Made by a program: the position numbers and the translations under genes
Assembly: GCA_017962375.1 (NCBI GenBank)
Contig: JAGCVJ010000016.1
Location: 1 to 64,000, forward strand
Reading direction: 5' to 3'
From: Bacteroidales bacterium
Lineage (GTDB): Bacteria > Bacteroidota > Bacteroidia > Bacteroidales > UBA932
DNA length: 64,000 bases
Notes under the pieces: generated by a model
The model's database searches: none
What the model was told of the DNA's origin: nothing
The model's input: only the letters and a program-made list of their open reading frames with translations
In this document: piece after piece, positions 24,898-33,348 of the stretch
Position numbering within the stretch: the first letter of the stretch is position 1
Layout: each line of letters starts with the position of its first letter

Positions 24898-26262
24898 TCA
24901 GCGCCGTTTGGCTTTGATGGTGAACTGGTCTGCAATCTGCTTGTGTTGGTTGTAGACGGTGACAATCATCTTTTTCTTTGAGACCTGGATATTTGCGGCA
25001 AAGCTCAGTTCTTTTGTCTTCAGGTCTATGACTTTGGCGTGGATGCCGTCAGATTCTGAAAGTGAAGTGTCAACGGCCCTTCGCTTGTTGCCGCTGGAGC
25101 CCATGTCAAGGTAATAGGTGCCTTTGTTCTTGATGGTGGATTTGTGGTCTCCGTCAAGCTGGTAGGTGCGGGAATAGACGTGGTCGTGGCCGCTAAGGAC
25201 GAGATCCACGTTGTACTTCTGGAAGATAGGGCTCCACTGAGGGCTGATGTATTTGCCTACGTTGGAGTCTATTATGCTGGAACCGTAGACGGATTTGTGC
25301 ATCAGGACAATAAGGTACTGGTAGGTGCCTTTGAGGCTGTCGAGAGTATGCTGGAACCATCTGGCCTGGTCATCGAATTTTTCTCCTCTGGAGATGTTGG
25401 AGTTGTTCATGTCCAGGCTTACGAACAGGGCATTATTATAATAGAAGAAGTATGAGGTGTTTTTGCTCTTTTCCGCGCCGTTTTGTGGAAAGTGGAAGAG
25501 ATGGTTGAATGTATGGGCTTCGGTGTATTGCGGGTACTTCCTGTCCTTGGCATCAGCCCAGTAGGCGTGGTCGCCAGGAGAAGAGGCATAAACGAAATCT
25601 CTGAAGGCGTCATTGTCAAGCAGCCAGGTCCAGGAGTCTTCCCAGCCGGCAACGTCTACCATATCGCCGGAGCAGACCATAAGCGGAGGGTTGTTCCCGA
25701 TTTCCTTCATGTTTCGGATCAGCTGGTGGGTGATGGAATTGGGAACGCTCTGGAAATCGGTGAAGGCTACAAAGTTCCATTCCTTTGAATTGCTGGCCGT
25801 TGTAAAGTAGCAAGTCTCTGAATCCACTTCTGGATGAAATGCTTCTACATGTGAACCTGTTCTAGATGCTGTTGAGCCAGATCCTTCTGCGTATGCAAAG
25901 TAACCAGAAGCACTGCAGCAGATCCAAAACTCGTATTTTCTGCCAGGCTGCAAATCGGTTATTGTGGCGTGACAGACAAACCTATCATTCGTATAGAAAG
26001 ATGAGGATGTGGATGTGTTTTCAATGTCTTTTGTGCTCCATAATTCACATACAGGCTTGATGAATTGGTATCTAGTGCAGGATATGTCCAATACATCTGC
26101 GTACTGTATATAGCTATAAAGATGATTTGTATGGTAGTTAATGGTAACGGAAGTGGAGGCGTCTTCGCCTGGGGTAACTACAATATGATAGAAATCCTTG
26201 TCTTGCCCTGCCGATAAGAGCCAGGAGAAGGCCAGGATTGCTGTGGCGATGATTCTCTTCAT
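24898..26262 (-). CDS. Exported purple-acid-phosphatase-like metallophosphoesterase
   Basis: 454 residues with a signal peptide. An N-terminal FN3-like domain (about 25-150, ITDLQPGRKYEFWI) precedes a calcineurin-like phosphoesterase domain with FTDFQS, SGDMVD, GDHAYW, LMHKSVYG and SGHDHVYSRT. These match the purple acid phosphatase order GDxx, GDxxY, GNHE, H and GHxH, but the usual GNHE reads GDHA, so one metal ligand (Asn to Asp) differs. It probably acts on phosphate esters in the periplasm. It is transcribed divergently from rpsA. Confidence 0.8.
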   Translation of the reverse strand: MKRIIATAILAFSWLLSAGQDKDFYHIVVTPGEDASTSVTINYHTNHLYSYIQYADVLDISCTRYQFIKPVCELWSTKDIENTSTSSSFYTNDRFVCHATITDLQPGRKYEFWICCSASGYFAYAEGSGSTASRTGSHVEAFHPEVDSETCYFTTASNSKEWNFVAFTDFQSVPNSITHQLIRNMKEIGNNPPLMVCSGDMVDVAGWEDSWTWLLDNDAFRDFVYASSPGDHAYWADAKDRKYPQYTEAHTFNHLFHFPQNGAEKSKNTSYFFYYNNALFVSLDMNNSNISRGEKFDDQARWFQHTLDSLKGTYQYLIVLMHKSVYGSSIIDSNVGKYISPQWSPIFQKYNVDLVLSGHDHVYSRTYQLDGDHKSTIKNKGTYYLDMGSSGNKRRAVDTSLSESDGIHAKVIDLKTKELSFAANIQVSKKKMIVTVYNQHKQIADQFTIKAKRR

Positions 26263-26285
26263 AACATTTTTTCAGTTGAATTATT

Positions 26286-26293
26286 CAAAGATA
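26286..26293 (-). promoter_or_regulatory. -7 box of the phosphoesterase gene
   Basis: Minus-strand TATCTTTG fits TAnnTTTG, 23 nt before the ATG at 26262. It lies beside the opposite-strand rpsA box. Confidence 0.5.
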
Positions 26294-26305
26294 GGGGAAT
26301 TTTAC

Positions 26306-26313
26306 TATATTCG
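26306..26313 (+). promoter_or_regulatory. Probable -7 box of rpsA
   Basis: TATATTCG has one mismatch to TAnnTTTG and lies 67 nt before the rpsA ATG, leaving a leader of about 60 nt. Autogenous control by S1 binding of its own leader, known in E. coli, could act there; the sequence does not show it. Confidence 0.4.
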
Positions 26314-26380
26314 CACGCTGAATTTCAGCCATTGGGCTGATCTACAAATAATGTTTAACTGCTAATTTGTTTTATTTATT

Positions 26381-28288
26381 ATGAAAGAAGAAATTAAAAA
26401 CATTGAGAACGAGGAAGTTATTGAAACTCCCGTTGTCAAGGAGACTGCAGAGTCATTCAAGGAGGAGGCTCCTGAGGCCGTAGCAGTTCCTAAGAAAAGA
26501 AGAAGCAATGCATCCATCGCTCCTGAGAAGTTTGACTGGGACGCATTTGAGAACAATGTTCCTTCATCTGAAAGCAAGGAAGAACTCGAGCAGAAGTACA
26601 GCGAATCCCTTTCAAAGATTGCAGAGAACGAGGTGATTGAGGGTACCGTAACCGGTCTGACCCAGAAAGAAGTTATTGTTAACGTAGGTTACAAGAGCGA
26701 GGGTGTCATCCAGAGAAATGAATTCAGATACAATCCTGACCTGAAAGTCGGCGACAAGGTAGACGTGCTTGTCGAGAATCCAGAGGACAAGAAGGGCCAG
26801 TTGATTCTTTCACATAAGAAAGCCTGCTCACTCAAGTCTTGGGACAGAGTAAACGAGGCATTCGAGAAGAACGAAATCGTAAAGGGCTTTATCAAGGCTC
26901 GTACAAAGGGCGGTATGATCGTGGACGTATTCGGAATCGAGGCCTTCCTGCCTGGTTCACAGATCGACGTCAAGCCAATCCGCGACTACGATGTTTACGT
27001 AGAAAAGACCATGGAATTCAAGGTTGTGAAAATCAACCAGGAGTTCCGCAACGTGGTTCTTTCTCACAAGGCTCTCATCGAGGCTGAACTTGAGGCCCAG
27101 AAGAGCGCTATCATCGCTAAGCTGGAGAAAGGCCAGGTTCTCGAGGGAACTGTAAAGAACATCACTTCTTACGGTGTATTCGTTGACCTGGGCGGCGTAG
27201 ACGGACTTATTCACATCACAGACCTGTCTTGGGGCCGTATCGGCAACCCTGAGGAAGTTGTTAAGCTGGACGAGAAGATCAATGTAGTAATCCTCGACTT
27301 CGACGAAGAGAAGAAGAGAATCGCTCTCGGTCTGAAGCAGCTCCAGGCACATCCTTGGGATGCTCTGAATCCAGACCTGAAGGTTGGCGATACCATCAAG
27401 GGCAAGGTTGTAGTCATTACAGACTACGGCGCATTCGTAGAAATACAGCCTGGTATCGAGGGACTTATCCACGTATCTGAAATGAGCTGGTCTTCTCACC
27501 TGAGAAGCGCTCAGGATTTCCTGAAGCTCGGTCAGGAAGTTGAGGCACAGGTTCTCACTCTCGACCGCGACGAGCACAAGATGTCACTCGGCATCAAGCA
27601 GCTCAAACCGGATCCATGGGCAACTATCAAGGAGAAGTATCCTGTAGGAAGCCGCCACACTGCTATCGTGCGCAACGTCACTAACTTCGGAGTATTCGTT
27701 GAACTTGAGGAAGGCGTAGACGGACTTGTTCACGTTTCAGACCTGAGCTGGACAAAGAAGATCAAGCATCCTTCAGAGTTCACTTCACTGGGAGAGAAGT
27801 TCGAGGTTGTAGTTCTCGATATCGATGAGGACAACAGAAGGCTTTCACTGGGCCACAAGCAGCTCGAGGACAATCCTTGGGACACTTTCGAGACCGTATT
27901 CACCCAGGGTTCTATCCACGAGGGTACAATCGTTTCCTTCAACGACAAGGGCGCTACCGTAGCACTCCAGTATGGAATTGAGGGATTTGCACCTACCAAG
28001 GGCCTTGTAAAGGAAGACGGAACCACTGCAAAGGCAGACGAGAAACTTGATTTCAAGGTTGTCGAATTCAACAAGTCTAGCAAGAAGATCATCCTTTCAC
28101 ACACAAGGATAGCTGAAGACAAGAAGAGGGCTGAGGCCGGCGAAATTCTCAAGGAGAAGGAAGCAGAGGCTGAAAGCACCAAGAAAGCTATCAAGAAGGT
28201 GAAGGCAAGCGTTGAGAAGACCACTCTGGGCGACATCGACGCTCTTGCAGACCTGAAGAAGGAGATGGAAAAAGGGGAGAACAACTAA
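26381..28288 (+). CDS. rpsA: 30S ribosomal protein S1
   Basis: 635 residues. An acidic N-terminal extension of about 85 residues is followed by six S1 (OB-fold) repeats, seen at GTVTGLTQKEVIVNVG, GFIKARTKGGMIVDVFG, GTVKNITSYGVFVDLGG, GKVVVITDYGAFVEI, AIVRNVTNFGVFVELEE and GTIVSFNDKGATVAL. A Lys/Glu-rich tail follows. Repeats 3-5 carry the full GLIHVSDLSW segment and bind mRNA. It helps load mRNA on the 30S subunit, which matters in Bacteroidetes because strong Shine-Dalgarno sequences are rare. The RNase Z gene starts immediately after its stop. Confidence 0.95.
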   Translation: MKEEIKNIENEEVIETPVVKETAESFKEEAPEAVAVPKKRRSNASIAPEKFDWDAFENNVPSSESKEELEQKYSESLSKIAENEVIEGTVTGLTQKEVIVNVGYKSEGVIQRNEFRYNPDLKVGDKVDVLVENPEDKKGQLILSHKKACSLKSWDRVNEAFEKNEIVKGFIKARTKGGMIVDVFGIEAFLPGSQIDVKPIRDYDVYVEKTMEFKVVKINQEFRNVVLSHKALIEAELEAQKSAIIAKLEKGQVLEGTVKNITSYGVFVDLGGVDGLIHITDLSWGRIGNPEEVVKLDEKINVVILDFDEEKKRIALGLKQLQAHPWDALNPDLKVGDTIKGKVVVITDYGAFVEIQPGIEGLIHVSEMSWSSHLRSAQDFLKLGQEVEAQVLTLDRDEHKMSLGIKQLKPDPWATIKEKYPVGSRHTAIVRNVTNFGVFVELEEGVDGLVHVSDLSWTKKIKHPSEFTSLGEKFEVVVLDIDEDNRRLSLGHKQLEDNPWDTFETVFTQGSIHEGTIVSFNDKGATVALQYGIEGFAPTKGLVKEDGTTAKADEKLDFKVVEFNKSSKKIILSHTRIAEDKKRAEAGEILKEKEAEAESTKKAIKKVKASVEKTTLGDIDALADLKKEMEKGENN

Positions 28289-29239
28289 GTGGATTTCTCT
28301 CTGATGACATTGGGCAGCGCATCAGCGCGCCCGACATCTTCCAGATTCCCTAGCGCTCACTCACTGACCGTGGGTGGGCGCTTGTTTTTGATTGACTGCG
28401 GAGAAGGATGCCAGATGCAGATGGCCCGGTTCAAGGTGCCGTTCTCCAGGCTGGACAACATCTTCATTTCCCATCTTCACGGCGACCACGTGTTCGGGCT
28501 TTTCGGCCTGATTTCCACGCTGGACATGACGGGAAGGCTGTCTCCGCTTCATATATACGCTCCCGCCGGAATGGACGGCCTGCTGAAGACTATTTCAGAT
28601 TATTTCGGCCAGGTGAAGTTTGAAGTTGTGCTTCATACCGTAAAATGCTCAGAGCCAACCCTTGTGGCTGAGTTCAAGAACCTGGAGATATACGCGTTCC
28701 CTCTGCGGCACAGAATAGAGACCTATGGCTATCTGTTCAAGGAGAAGGAGCCTCAGATGAATGTTCTCAAAAGCGCAATCCCCGAGTATAAGCTCACACT
28801 TGAGGAAATTGCAATGCTCAAGAGGGGAGAGGATGTTCTGAGAAAGTCTGCCGACGGGAAAGAAGTTGTCCTCAAGTGCGAGGATCTGGCATACAAGCCG
28901 TTTGAGCCGAGATGCTTTGCCTACTGCAGCGACACGGCTCCGTTCCCTAAGCTTCCTGAATGGATAAAGGGCGCGGACCTTATTTACCACGAGGCCACCT
29001 ACGCTTCTGATTTGCGCGCATTGTCCAGGACTACAGCGCATTCCACCAGCCAGGATGCGGCAAAGACCGCACTTGCAGCGGGGGCCAAGACTCTTGTGCT
29101 GGGGCATTTCTCCTCCCGTTACCGCAGCCTGGATCTGCTTCTGGATGAAGCCAGGCAGATTTTCCCTGAATCCTATCTGGCGGAAGAAGGTATGATATTT
29201 GATGTTCCGGAAAAGACATCGCCGAAGAAATTGCTGTAA
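28289..29239 (+). CDS. rnz: Ribonuclease Z (tRNA 3'-processing endonuclease)
   Basis: 316 residues starting at GTG directly behind the rpsA stop; the start MDFSLMTLGSASARPT lines up with other RNase Z proteins. Metallo-beta-lactamase fold with the motif HLHGDH at 62-67, IDCGEG at 35-40 and the late HFSSRY histidine. It removes 3' trailers from tRNA precursors. The S41 protease gene follows 1 nt after the stop. Confidence 0.92.
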   Translation: MDFSLMTLGSASARPTSSRFPSAHSLTVGGRLFLIDCGEGCQMQMARFKVPFSRLDNIFISHLHGDHVFGLFGLISTLDMTGRLSPLHIYAPAGMDGLLKTISDYFGQVKFEVVLHTVKCSEPTLVAEFKNLEIYAFPLRHRIETYGYLFKEKEPQMNVLKSAIPEYKLTLEEIAMLKRGEDVLRKSADGKEVVLKCEDLAYKPFEPRCFAYCSDTAPFPKLPEWIKGADLIYHEATYASDLRALSRTTAHSTSQDAAKTALAAGAKTLVLGHFSSRYRSLDLLLDEARQIFPESYLAEEGMIFDVPEKTSPKKLL

Positions 29240-29240
29240 G

Positions 29241-30914
29241 ATGACACGAATTCATAAGAAATTGAGATACACTGCCTTGGCCGTTGCCTGCATTATGGCC
29301 ACCGTGCAGTTTGCATTTTCCCAGAGCTATCTGGCCCAGCCGAAAGTGAACCAGACGGTTAGTTTCAACAATACCCGCCTGAACAACGAATCTGTCAAGT
29401 TCAAGCAGATACTTTTCCTTCTTGCTAACGCATACGTGGATACGCTTGACGTGGGAAAAGTGAGCGAGGATGCAATGATTCACCTGATGCAGCAGCTCGA
29501 TCCTCATTCAGTGTACATTTCCGCCAAGGACGTAAAGGAAATGGAAGAGCCTCTTCTGGGCAAGTTTGAAGGCATCGGCATAGAGTATGCCATTATTCGC
29601 GATACTCTTACTGTCCAGAGCGTTATCCCGGGCGGGCCATCCGAGAAAGTGGGGCTCAGGGCCGGAGACAAGATCAATTCCGTAGACGGAGAGGTCATCA
29701 GCGGAACAAAGCTTACCCAGATGAGAGTCCTCAAGTATCTCAGAGGCGACAAGGGAACTAAGGTCAGAGTAGGGGTTATCCGTCGCGGAGAAAAAGAGAG
29801 AGAGCTGGTTATAACTCGCGACAAGATTCCTTTGAACACTGTTTCTTCAGCGTATGAAATTCGTCCAGGAATTATGTATATCCGCGTAAGCAGCTTCGGT
29901 GCCCAGACCTATAACGAGTTCATGACTCCGCTTGAGGGCAAGGTCATCAAAGGCTTGATAATAGACCTCAGGGGCAACGGCGGCGGATATCTGCATACGG
30001 CCCTCAGGCTTGTGAACGAGTTTATGGAAAAGGGCCAGCTGATTCTCTTCTCCGAGGGCAGGGCCGTTGAACGTACAGACGACTATGCAGACGGAACCGG
30101 AAAACTGCAGAATGTTCAGGTTGCTGTGTTGATAGACGAGAATTCAGCATCGGCGAGCGAGATCCTTTCCGGAGCAATCCAGGATTGGGACCGAGGCATT
30201 CTGATCGGCCGCCGCTCGTTCGGCAAAGGTCTGGTTCAGCAGGAGTTCCCGCTCCAGGACGGAAGCCGCGTGAGAATTACCGTGGCCCGCTATCACACTC
30301 CAAGCGGCAGGGTTATCCAGAGCCCTTACAAGATGGGCCAGGCTGATGAATATTACCGCAAATTCTATGAGAGATATCTTACCGGAGAATCCTTCAACGC
30401 AGACAGCATAAAGATTAACGATTCCTTGAAATTCAAGACATTGAAACTCGGAAGAACCGTTTACGGCGGGGGCGGAATCATGCCGGATGTGTATATTCCT
30501 ATGGACACTTCCTACTATTCAAAGAGCTTTCTCGCCGCTGTAAACAAGGGCATTCTCAGCGATTTCGTGGGCATCTATGCAGATAGCCACCGCAAGGAGT
30601 TCGAGAGGAAATACGGCACATTCTCCGCTTCCCAAAGCGAAGAGATCAACGACCGTGTTTACAGCAATTTCGTGGATAACTTTGAAGTGTCTGACAAATA
30701 CCTGAAAGAGTTCCTGGACTATGCAAAGCAGAACAAGATTGAATTCACAGAAGAAGAGCTCCAGCGTTCAGGCGAAAAACTGAAAGATTATCTCAAAGGC
30801 CTAATAGTCCGCAACCTGTATGGTTTGGACTATTACATCCGTTACGATAATCTTACTGACGACGAAGTAAGATTTGCCATCGACAGCCTGGAATCTCCAG
30901 ATAATCTGGAATAA
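29241..30914 (+). CDS. S41-family C-terminal processing protease
   Basis: 557 residues from the ATG at 29241, which gives a clean signal peptide (MTRIHKKLRYTALAVACIMA); an upstream ATG inside the RNase Z frame is rejected. A PDZ domain (EGIGIEYAIIRDTLTVQ..GGPSEKVGLRAGDKI) is followed by the S41 catalytic domain with Ser304 in SASASEI and Lys329 in FGKG, 25 residues apart as in the family. It cleaves C-terminal regions of exported proteins. It ends in a helical region (about 440-550). Confidence 0.92.
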   Translation: MTRIHKKLRYTALAVACIMATVQFAFSQSYLAQPKVNQTVSFNNTRLNNESVKFKQILFLLANAYVDTLDVGKVSEDAMIHLMQQLDPHSVYISAKDVKEMEEPLLGKFEGIGIEYAIIRDTLTVQSVIPGGPSEKVGLRAGDKINSVDGEVISGTKLTQMRVLKYLRGDKGTKVRVGVIRRGEKERELVITRDKIPLNTVSSAYEIRPGIMYIRVSSFGAQTYNEFMTPLEGKVIKGLIIDLRGNGGGYLHTALRLVNEFMEKGQLILFSEGRAVERTDDYADGTGKLQNVQVAVLIDENSASASEILSGAIQDWDRGILIGRRSFGKGLVQQEFPLQDGSRVRITVARYHTPSGRVIQSPYKMGQADEYYRKFYERYLTGESFNADSIKINDSLKFKTLKLGRTVYGGGGIMPDVYIPMDTSYYSKSFLAAVNKGILSDFVGIYADSHRKEFERKYGTFSASQSEEINDRVYSNFVDNFEVSDKYLKEFLDYAKQNKIEFTEEELQRSGEKLKDYLKGLIVRNLYGLDYYIRYDNLTDDEVRFAIDSLESPDNLE

Positions 30915-30917
30915 AAA

Positions 30918-31928
30918 TTACAGGCTTTTGATCCAGTTAGAGATATCGCTGAGAACTTCCTCGGCGATATCTTCTTTTATGGTGGCATATTCCATAGGAA
31001 AGCCTGTGGTGCAGTGCTGGAACAGGTGGTTGAGCCCTTCGTAGCTCTTTATCAGATTCTTCGGTGACTCGTGGAGCTTCTTTTTGATGCTGTCCAGATT
31101 CTCCTCGCAATCCACCTGGAAGTCCTTGGTGCCGTTGATTGCCATCACAGGACAGGTGATTTTGCTTATGGCTTCAGACGGATCCAGCGCCAGAAAATAC
31201 TTGAACCATTTGCCGTTAGCATCGCTTCCCAGCTGCATGGCAAGCGTCTGGGCTATCTCAGGATTCTCGCTTTCAGCGGCTATCTTCTGGAGAGTTTCGC
31301 TCATAGGCTCGTCTATCGGACTGGCAATTATCTTGTTGAAAACATCCTCCACAGCATCAACTATTTCGCCTGCCTGCTCCGATGTTATTCCCTGCATTTT
31401 CAGGGCGTTGTAGTTCTGAGTCAGAATGGTTTCCTTGCCCTGGACAGCTCCTCCGGCCATGCTAACGATGAAATCCGCCTTGCCGTCTGCGGCTATCAGA
31501 AAAGCAATCGTGCCGCCTTCGCTGTGCCCAAGAACTCCAACTTTAGAGAATTTGCCGATTGATTTCAAATACTCCACGCCAGCGAGAGCATCCTGCTTGA
31601 AAGTTTCTGTTGTAACACCATCTAAGCTGCCAGTGGACTTGCCATAGCCCCTGTCATCATATCTCAGAGAAGCGATTCCTCTTTCCGCCAGATACTCAGC
31701 AATAACCTTGAACGGCTTGTGGCCAAGTATTTCCTCGTCTCTGTTCTGCTGCCCGCTGCCCGTAACCATAAGAACCACAGGCGGATTCTCCACGTCCTTC
31801 GGCATAAGCAAAGTGCCTGAAAGCACGGCTCCGTCTGCCGGATTCGTGAATGATACGTCCTCCTGCGCTTTTGCAGGAAAATGCACAAGAAGCATTAGAG
31901 CAAAAATGAGAAACAATGTCTTTTTCAT
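30918..31928 (-). CDS. Secreted alpha/beta-hydrolase
   Basis: 336 residues with a signal peptide (to about 21). Alpha/beta fold: LMVTGSGQQNRDE forms the oxyanion region, GHSEGG holds the nucleophile Ser (near 147), and NGTKDFQV and GLNHLFQ carry the Asp and His. Such proteins are usually esterases or acyl hydrolases. The mnmA stop is 3 nt upstream, so it is probably the second gene of the mnmA unit. It is convergent with the S41 gene. The substrate is unknown. Confidence 0.78.
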   Translation of the reverse strand: MKKTLFLIFALMLLVHFPAKAQEDVSFTNPADGAVLSGTLLMPKDVENPPVVLMVTGSGQQNRDEEILGHKPFKVIAEYLAERGIASLRYDDRGYGKSTGSLDGVTTETFKQDALAGVEYLKSIGKFSKVGVLGHSEGGTIAFLIAADGKADFIVSMAGGAVQGKETILTQNYNALKMQGITSEQAGEIVDAVEDVFNKIIASPIDEPMSETLQKIAAESENPEIAQTLAMQLGSDANGKWFKYFLALDPSEAISKITCPVMAINGTKDFQVDCEENLDSIKKKLHESPKNLIKSYEGLNHLFQHCTTGFPMEYATIKEDIAEEVLSDISNWIKSL

Positions 31929-31931
31929 ATT

Positions 31932-33098
31932 CTATTCTTTGATTGGGCCGCTGCCCAGCATTTCTCCGTCTTCAGCATACCAGGCGGCAAACTGGCCAGG
32001 CGTTACGCCTCTTTGAGGCTCGTCAAAAAGGAAGTACATTCCGTCCTCTTTCATCTTGAGAGTACATTTCTGGAGCGGCTGGCGGTATCTGATTCTAACA
32101 AGGTATCTCCTTTCCTCTCCGGCCTCCATCTTGAGGTCCGGGCGTATCCAGTGTACTTCCGAGGCGTTAACTTTCAAGCCTTTGCGGTAGAGGCCGGGAT
32201 GGTCTTTGCCCTCTCCCACATATATTGTATTGGTGGCTATATCTGTCGCGATTATGAAGATGCTGCCCTGATGCCCTCCGATGTTCAACCCATGCCTCTG
32301 GCCGATGGTGTAATACTGTACGCCTATATGCTTTCCTATGATCTTTCCGTCTTCAGGCTTATAGCGAACTGGGGTGAATTCATCAGGATTCTCCCTTTTG
32401 AATATCTTTTCATAGTCCTCACGGAAGATTTCCACCACGTTGCCGTCCTTTGGCTTGAGTACCTGCTGCAAAAAGACAGGAAGGTCCACCTTGCCCACAA
32501 AGCAAATGCCCTGGCTGTCTTTCTTTTCCGCTGATGGAAGTCTGGCCTCTCGGGCGATTTCCCTCACCTGAGGCTTCGTAAGATGACCGATAGGGAAGAG
32601 AGCCTTGGACAGCTGCTGCTGGCTTAGCTGGCAGAGGAAGTAGCTCTGGTCTTTGTTCGGGTCGTCCCCGGCAATAATCCTGTAGATTTCTTTGCCGCCG
32701 GCATTTATAGTTTCCTTCTTGCAGTAATGGCCGGTAGCCACAAAGTCACCGCCCAGCTCTTCCACTTTCTCCAGGAATGAGGCGAACTTTATCTTGCTGT
32801 TGCACAGCACATCCGGATTAGGAGTTCTTCCGGCGGCATATTCGCTGAACATATAATCCACCACCTGCTTGCGGTAGTCGTCGCTCAGGTCCACGAAATG
32901 GAATGGAATGCCGATCTTCTTTGCAACCATCTCGGCCACAACTTTCTCCTCCTCCCACTCGCATTCTCCGTGAAGCGTGCCGGTTACGTCGTGCCAGTTC
33001 TGCATGTACATAGCCTCCACGTCATATCCCTGCTGCTTGAGAAGATATGCCGCTACGCTTGAGTCCACGCCTCCGCTGAGTCCTACGATGATTTTCAT
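31932..33098 (-). CDS. mnmA: tRNA-specific 2-thiouridylase
   Basis: 388 residues. PP-loop SGGVDSS at 8-14, catalytic cysteines Cys99 in NPDVLCN and Cys199 in GICFVGK, and DQSYFL near 150-155. It makes s2U34 in tRNA-Lys, -Glu and -Gln. It lies downstream of the SRP RNA gene, 34 nt from its 3' end; no clear separate promoter is seen. Confidence 0.95.
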   Translation of the reverse strand: MKIIVGLSGGVDSSVAAYLLKQQGYDVEAMYMQNWHDVTGTLHGECEWEEEKVVAEMVAKKIGIPFHFVDLSDDYRKQVVDYMFSEYAAGRTPNPDVLCNSKIKFASFLEKVEELGGDFVATGHYCKKETINAGGKEIYRIIAGDDPNKDQSYFLCQLSQQQLSKALFPIGHLTKPQVREIAREARLPSAEKKDSQGICFVGKVDLPVFLQQVLKPKDGNVVEIFREDYEKIFKRENPDEFTPVRYKPEDGKIIGKHIGVQYYTIGQRHGLNIGGHQGSIFIIATDIATNTIYVGEGKDHPGLYRKGLKVNASEVHWIRPDLKMEAGEERRYLVRIRYRQPLQKCTLKMKEDGMYFLFDEPQRGVTPGQFAAWYAEDGEMLGSGPIKE

Positions 33099-33132
33099 TT
33101 CAGATCAATTTGCCAGGTAAAGGTACAAAAAA

Positions 33133-33234
33133 GGGGCAAGCGACATATATCGCACCGCTACAACCTCATACCCTTGCTACCTTCCGATCCTGGGGGAGTT
33201 TTGAGGGAGCTGGTCGTATATGACTTACCCCACC
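33133..33234 (-). ncRNA. ffs: Signal recognition particle RNA, small bacterial type
   Basis: The minus strand carries the conserved SRP domain IV apical sequence CCAGGATCGGAAGGTAGCA (about 33173-33191), which binds Ffh. The 5' end GGGGTAAG pairs perfectly (one GU) with CTTGCCCC at the 3' end, and the next segments CATATA and TATATG extend the stem. Length is about 100 nt. A perfect -7 box lies just upstream (33236-33243) and a T6 run just after the 3' end (minus strand), so it is a complete transcription unit. Confidence 0.95.
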
Positions 33235-33235
33235 G

Positions 33236-33243
33236 CAAATGTA
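33236..33243 (-). promoter_or_regulatory. -7 box of the SRP RNA gene
   Basis: Minus-strand TACATTTG, perfect TAnnTTTG, ends 4-5 nt before the paired 5' end of the SRP RNA. This fits a start at about 33231-33234. A TTTG further upstream is 28 nt away, too far for the normal -33. Confidence 0.65.
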
Positions 33244-33260
33244 CACTTTTTTTTTGAAAA

Positions 33261-33337
33261 GTGAACATTTGCAAAAGTTCACCCCCTGCGCCCCCTCAAG
33301 GGGGATCACGGCCTGCTCGGCCGGCTGCTAACGCAGC
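33261..33337. repeat. Cluster of four short inverted repeats
   Basis: Four perfect palindromes stand in a row: GTGAAC/GTTCAC (33261-33282), CCCCC-TCAA-GGGGG (33291-33304), CGGCC-TGCTC-GGCCG (33309-33323) and GCTGC-TAAC-GCAGC (33324-33337). They fill the gap between mltG and ffs. They may serve as mltG terminator or belong to a dispersed palindromic repeat family; no long T run follows. Confidence 0.6.
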
Positions 33338-33348
33338 TTATTACCTTT

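Noticed and set aside
29199-29240. Upstream ATG for the S41 protease
   Set aside because: It overlaps the end of RNase Z and adds a basic stretch before the signal peptide; the ATG at 29241 fits better.
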